Origin: Candidatus Methylomirabilota bacterium | GTDB taxonomy: Bacteria > Methylomirabilota > Methylomirabilia > Methylomirabilales > JACPAU01 | Length of the DNA stretch: 7,851 nt | Assembly: GCA_016180705.1 (NCBI GenBank) | Contig: JACPAU010000025.1 | Coordinates: 1 to 7,851, forward strand | Direction: 5' to 3' | Part shown: in pieces, positions 6,667 through 7,851 of the stretch | Layout: each line of letters starts with the position of its first letter | Numbering within the stretch: the first letter of the stretch is position 1 | Notes under the pieces: generated by a model | What the model saw: the letters and a program-made list of their open reading frames with translations, nothing else | The model's database searches: none | What the model was told of the DNA's origin: nothing | Translations under genes and position numbers: made by a program

Positions 6667-6694
6667 ATCGTACCGATTTTCCTCCCAAAATCAA
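6667..6694 (-). promoter_or_regulatory. Sigma70-like promoter for the Rho-N-like/fmdB genes
   Basis: On the minus strand, TTGATT (6694-6689) and TACGAT (6672-6667) are separated by 16 bases. Each box matches the sigma70 consensus in four of six positions. It lies in the only AT-rich patch of the intergenic region, about 95 bases upstream of the ATG at 6573. Not distinguishable from chance without transcript data. Confidence 0.45.
6675..6692. promoter_or_regulatory. Candidate operator dyad GATTTT-N6-AAAATC
   Basis: A perfect six-base inverted repeat with six-base spacing occupies the spacer of the predicted minus-strand promoter and overlaps its -35 box. It is also about 30 bases upstream of the plus-strand -10 box. 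A dimeric regulator bound here could affect both directions. Binding is inferred only from symmetry and position. Confidence 0.35.
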
Positions 6695-6720
6695 GGGCAG
6701 ACTTGCCGGGACGGCCGTGC

Positions 6721-6726
6721 TATACT
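6721..6726 (+). promoter_or_regulatory. -10 box TATACT for a probably leaderless lipoprotein mRNA
   Basis: TATACT matches the TATAAT consensus in five of six bases and ends six bases before the ATG at 6733, so transcription would begin at or next to the start codon. No Shine-Dalgarno sequence lies upstream of the ATG. No good -35 box at normal spacing is visible; TTGCCG (6703-6708) is too close. Confidence 0.5.
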
Positions 6727-6732
6727 TGCGCC

Positions 6733-7428
6733 ATGCAGCGACCCTCGCTCTCCCTTTCCCCCCTCGTCCTCTCCTCTCTCCTCGCGGCGGGCCTCGCCGC
6801 CTGCGGCACGCCCCGGCTGGTCCCCCTCGCGCCCGTGGGGGAGGCCCCGCAGGAGGGGGTCGCCGTCCGGGCCTCCGGCCTTGCGCTGACCTCCGTCCCG
6901 GCCGATTGGCCGGGCTACCCAGGGGATCTGCCGCGCTCGGTGACGCCCCTCCTCCTCGTTCTGGCAAACGAGGCAGGGGCCCCGGTCCTCGTCCGGTTTG
7001 AGGACTTCCTCCTCCTAGACAGTGGGGACCGCGAGTACCGGGTGCTGAGCCCGCTCGAGGTCGTGACCGTCCTGTACGGATCGGCCCCCTCCCGATCCGA
7101 CATCCTCCCGGCCTTTCACCTGCACCGGCACCCGTTCTTCTTCCACGGGCTCCTCTCCGACCCGTTCTTCTATCCCTACTCTTATCCCTACCACCCCTAT
7201 TATCCGTACGACGCCCCGGCCCCGTACGCCTGGCCCCCGGGCCGGGACATCCTCCGGCTCGCCCTCCGGGAGGGGCGGGTCCTGCCGGGGCACCGGGTGG
7301 AGGGGTTCCTCTTCTTCCAGCACGCCACGGCCGGGACCGGGCCCTTCACGCTCTCCTGGATTCCCCGGGACCCGGAGACGGGGCAGGTCCTGGCGACCCT
7401 CAGCCTCCCGCTCGGCCTCAGAACCTGA
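6733..7428 (+). CDS. Secreted lipoprotein with a Tyr/Pro/His-rich insert, function unknown
   Basis: A 231-residue protein with a short N-region (MQRPS), a hydrophobic signal core (6-20) and a lipobox LAAC (21-24) whose Cys24 would be lipidated by Lgt and become the mature N-terminus. Residues about 44-115 look like a beta-rich domain (TPLLLVLANEAG, VRFEDFLLLDSG, EYRVLSP). Next comes a low-complexity stretch (129-170) dominated by His, Phe, Tyr and Pro, with repeated Tyr-Pro-Tyr units. A second beta-rich part (171-231) ends SLPLGLRT. The ATG at 6733 is chosen over a TTG at 6703, which would lie within the promoter and spoil the signal peptide. The insert could bind metal or act as a surface spacer, but I do not recognise a family. 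It is divergent from the lgt-side genes and followed 47 bases later by a UPF0182 gene. Confidence 0.8.
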   Translation: MQRPSLSLSPLVLSSLLAAGLAACGTPRLVPLAPVGEAPQEGVAVRASGLALTSVPADWPGYPGDLPRSVTPLLLVLANEAGAPVLVRFEDFLLLDSGDREYRVLSPLEVVTVLYGSAPSRSDILPAFHLHRHPFFFHGLLSDPFFYPYSYPYHPYYPYDAPAPYAWPPGRDILRLALREGRVLPGHRVEGFLFFQHATAGTGPFTLSWIPRDPETGQVLATLSLPLGLRT

Positions 7429-7455
7429 CCGGCGGGCTTGACGCCCGCCCGCCGG
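7429..7455 (+). repeat. Intergenic hairpin between lipoprotein and UPF0182 genes
   Basis: CCGGCGGGC (7429-7437) and GCCCGCCGG (7447-7455) form a perfect 9-bp inverted repeat directly after the lipoprotein stop. A shorter alternative pairs 7431-7437 with 7443-7449. There is no T-run after it, so it may attenuate or protect a shared transcript rather than terminate fully. Confidence 0.5.
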
Positions 7456-7475
7456 CCATACTAAGGAAATACCCG

Positions 7476-7851
7476 ATGCCCCGACACCTCTCCTTCCGGC
7501 TGGCCCTGCTCCTCCTGGTGGCGGCCGCCTTCCTCCTCTCCACCCAGGTCATCCCCCTCCTCACCGACTGGCTCTGGTTCGGAGAGGTGGGATACCGGGG
7601 GGTCTTCCTCCGCATCCTGACGGCGAAGGGGGTGCTGGCCCTCCTCCTGGGAAGCGTCTTCTTCGCCGCGGTCTACGGGAGCCTGTACCTGGCCAGCCGC
7701 TCCCCCGCCAGCGACGTCCTCATCGAGATGGAGGATCACCTGGGGCTCCCCAGCCGCTTCATCGTGGAGCCCTACATCCGCCGCTTCCTCCTGCCCGGCG
7801 CCCTGATCCTGAGCGTCTTCGCCGGGCTCCAGGCCGCGCAGCACTGGGACA
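7476..7851 (+). CDS. UPF0182 family integral membrane protein (partial, N-terminal 125 residues)
   Basis: The visible 125 residues are open to the right edge. The N-terminus has a hydrophobic helix (about 7-27) followed by LLTDWLWFGEVGYRGVF (28-44), the characteristic Asp-Trp-x-Trp-Phe...Val-Gly-Tyr...Val-Phe segment of UPF0182 (COG1615). More hydrophobic helices lie at about 49-70 and 104-120. Family members are around 900 residues with several N-terminal membrane helices and a large extracytoplasmic part, so most of the gene lies outside the window. Their function is unknown. AAGGA eight bases before the ATG is a good ribosome binding site. The gene follows the lipoprotein by 47 bases and is probably in the same transcript. 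Confidence 0.8.
   Translation, partial: MPRHLSFRLALLLLVAAAFLLSTQVIPLLTDWLWFGEVGYRGVFLRILTAKGVLALLLGSVFFAAVYGSLYLASRSPASDVLIEMEDHLGLPSRFIVEPYIRRFLLPGALILSVFAGLQAAQHWD

Noticed and set aside
6703..6735. TTG start at 6703 for the lipoprotein
   Set aside because: It would add ten residues with two extra cysteines ahead of the signal core and overlap the predicted promoter. The ATG at 6733 gives a normal lipoprotein signal peptide.
1..7851. CRISPR arrays, tRNA or rRNA genes
   Set aside because: No regularly spaced direct repeats, cloverleaf-like sequence or conserved rRNA segment was seen on either strand.

Overview
This is a GC-rich bacterial window (about 70% G+C by eye). It comes most plausibly from an uncultured high-GC lineage such as Rokubacteria/Methylomirabilota or a deltaproteobacterial relative. 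That placement is only an impression, based on composition and on the combination of an FmdB zinc ribbon, a Rho-N/SAP-like small protein, a UPF0182 membrane protein and a GDP-mannose cluster. Nothing here fixes the taxon.

The minus strand carries one long co-directional run. In transcription order it holds a Rho-N/SAP-like small basic protein (6573-6238), a 54-residue FmdB-type zinc ribbon (6213-6049), a roughly 380-base gene-free gap, lgt (5670-4876), a phosphoglucomutase/phosphomannomutase (4859-3411), mannose-1-phosphate guanylyltransferase manC (3403-2333), a flippase-like LPG_synthase_TM membrane protein (2336-1329), and GDP-mannose 4,6-dehydratase gmd (1332 to the left edge). The last five genes are tightly packed: gaps of 16 and 7 bases, then two 4-base stop/start overlaps. 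The mutase, ManC and Gmd form a pathway from mannose-6-phosphate via mannose-1-phosphate and GDP-mannose to GDP-4-keto-6-deoxymannose, the precursor of rhamnose- or fucose-type deoxysugars for surface glycans. The membrane protein may handle a lipid-linked glycan.

The most striking item is inside gmd. After 182 residues of normal dehydratase sequence, ending in the conserved FNHE motif, the frame stays open but the protein becomes an intein. It begins with Cys183 and has a block A, a block B with T-x-x-H, and a LAGLIDADG homing endonuclease domain with both acidic motifs. The window ends inside the endonuclease, so the C-terminal splice junction and the rest of gmd lie to the left. The intein has three times the A/T third-position frequency of its host gene.

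A second unreported-looking element lies between fmdB and lgt. It is a 238-base non-coding, nearly full-length palindrome (5815-6052) with CTAG ends and a perfect 13-bp stem at its centre. It resembles a TA-inserting MITE and sits exactly on the fmdB stop codon.

A divergent intergenic region (6574-6732) carries promoter-like boxes for both directions and an 18-base dyad. On the plus strand it leads into a secreted lipoprotein with a Tyr/Pro/His-rich insert (6733-7428), apparently leaderless, followed by the start of a UPF0182 integral membrane protein (7476 to the right edge). Lgt, encoded nearby, is the enzyme that would lipidate the lipoprotein.
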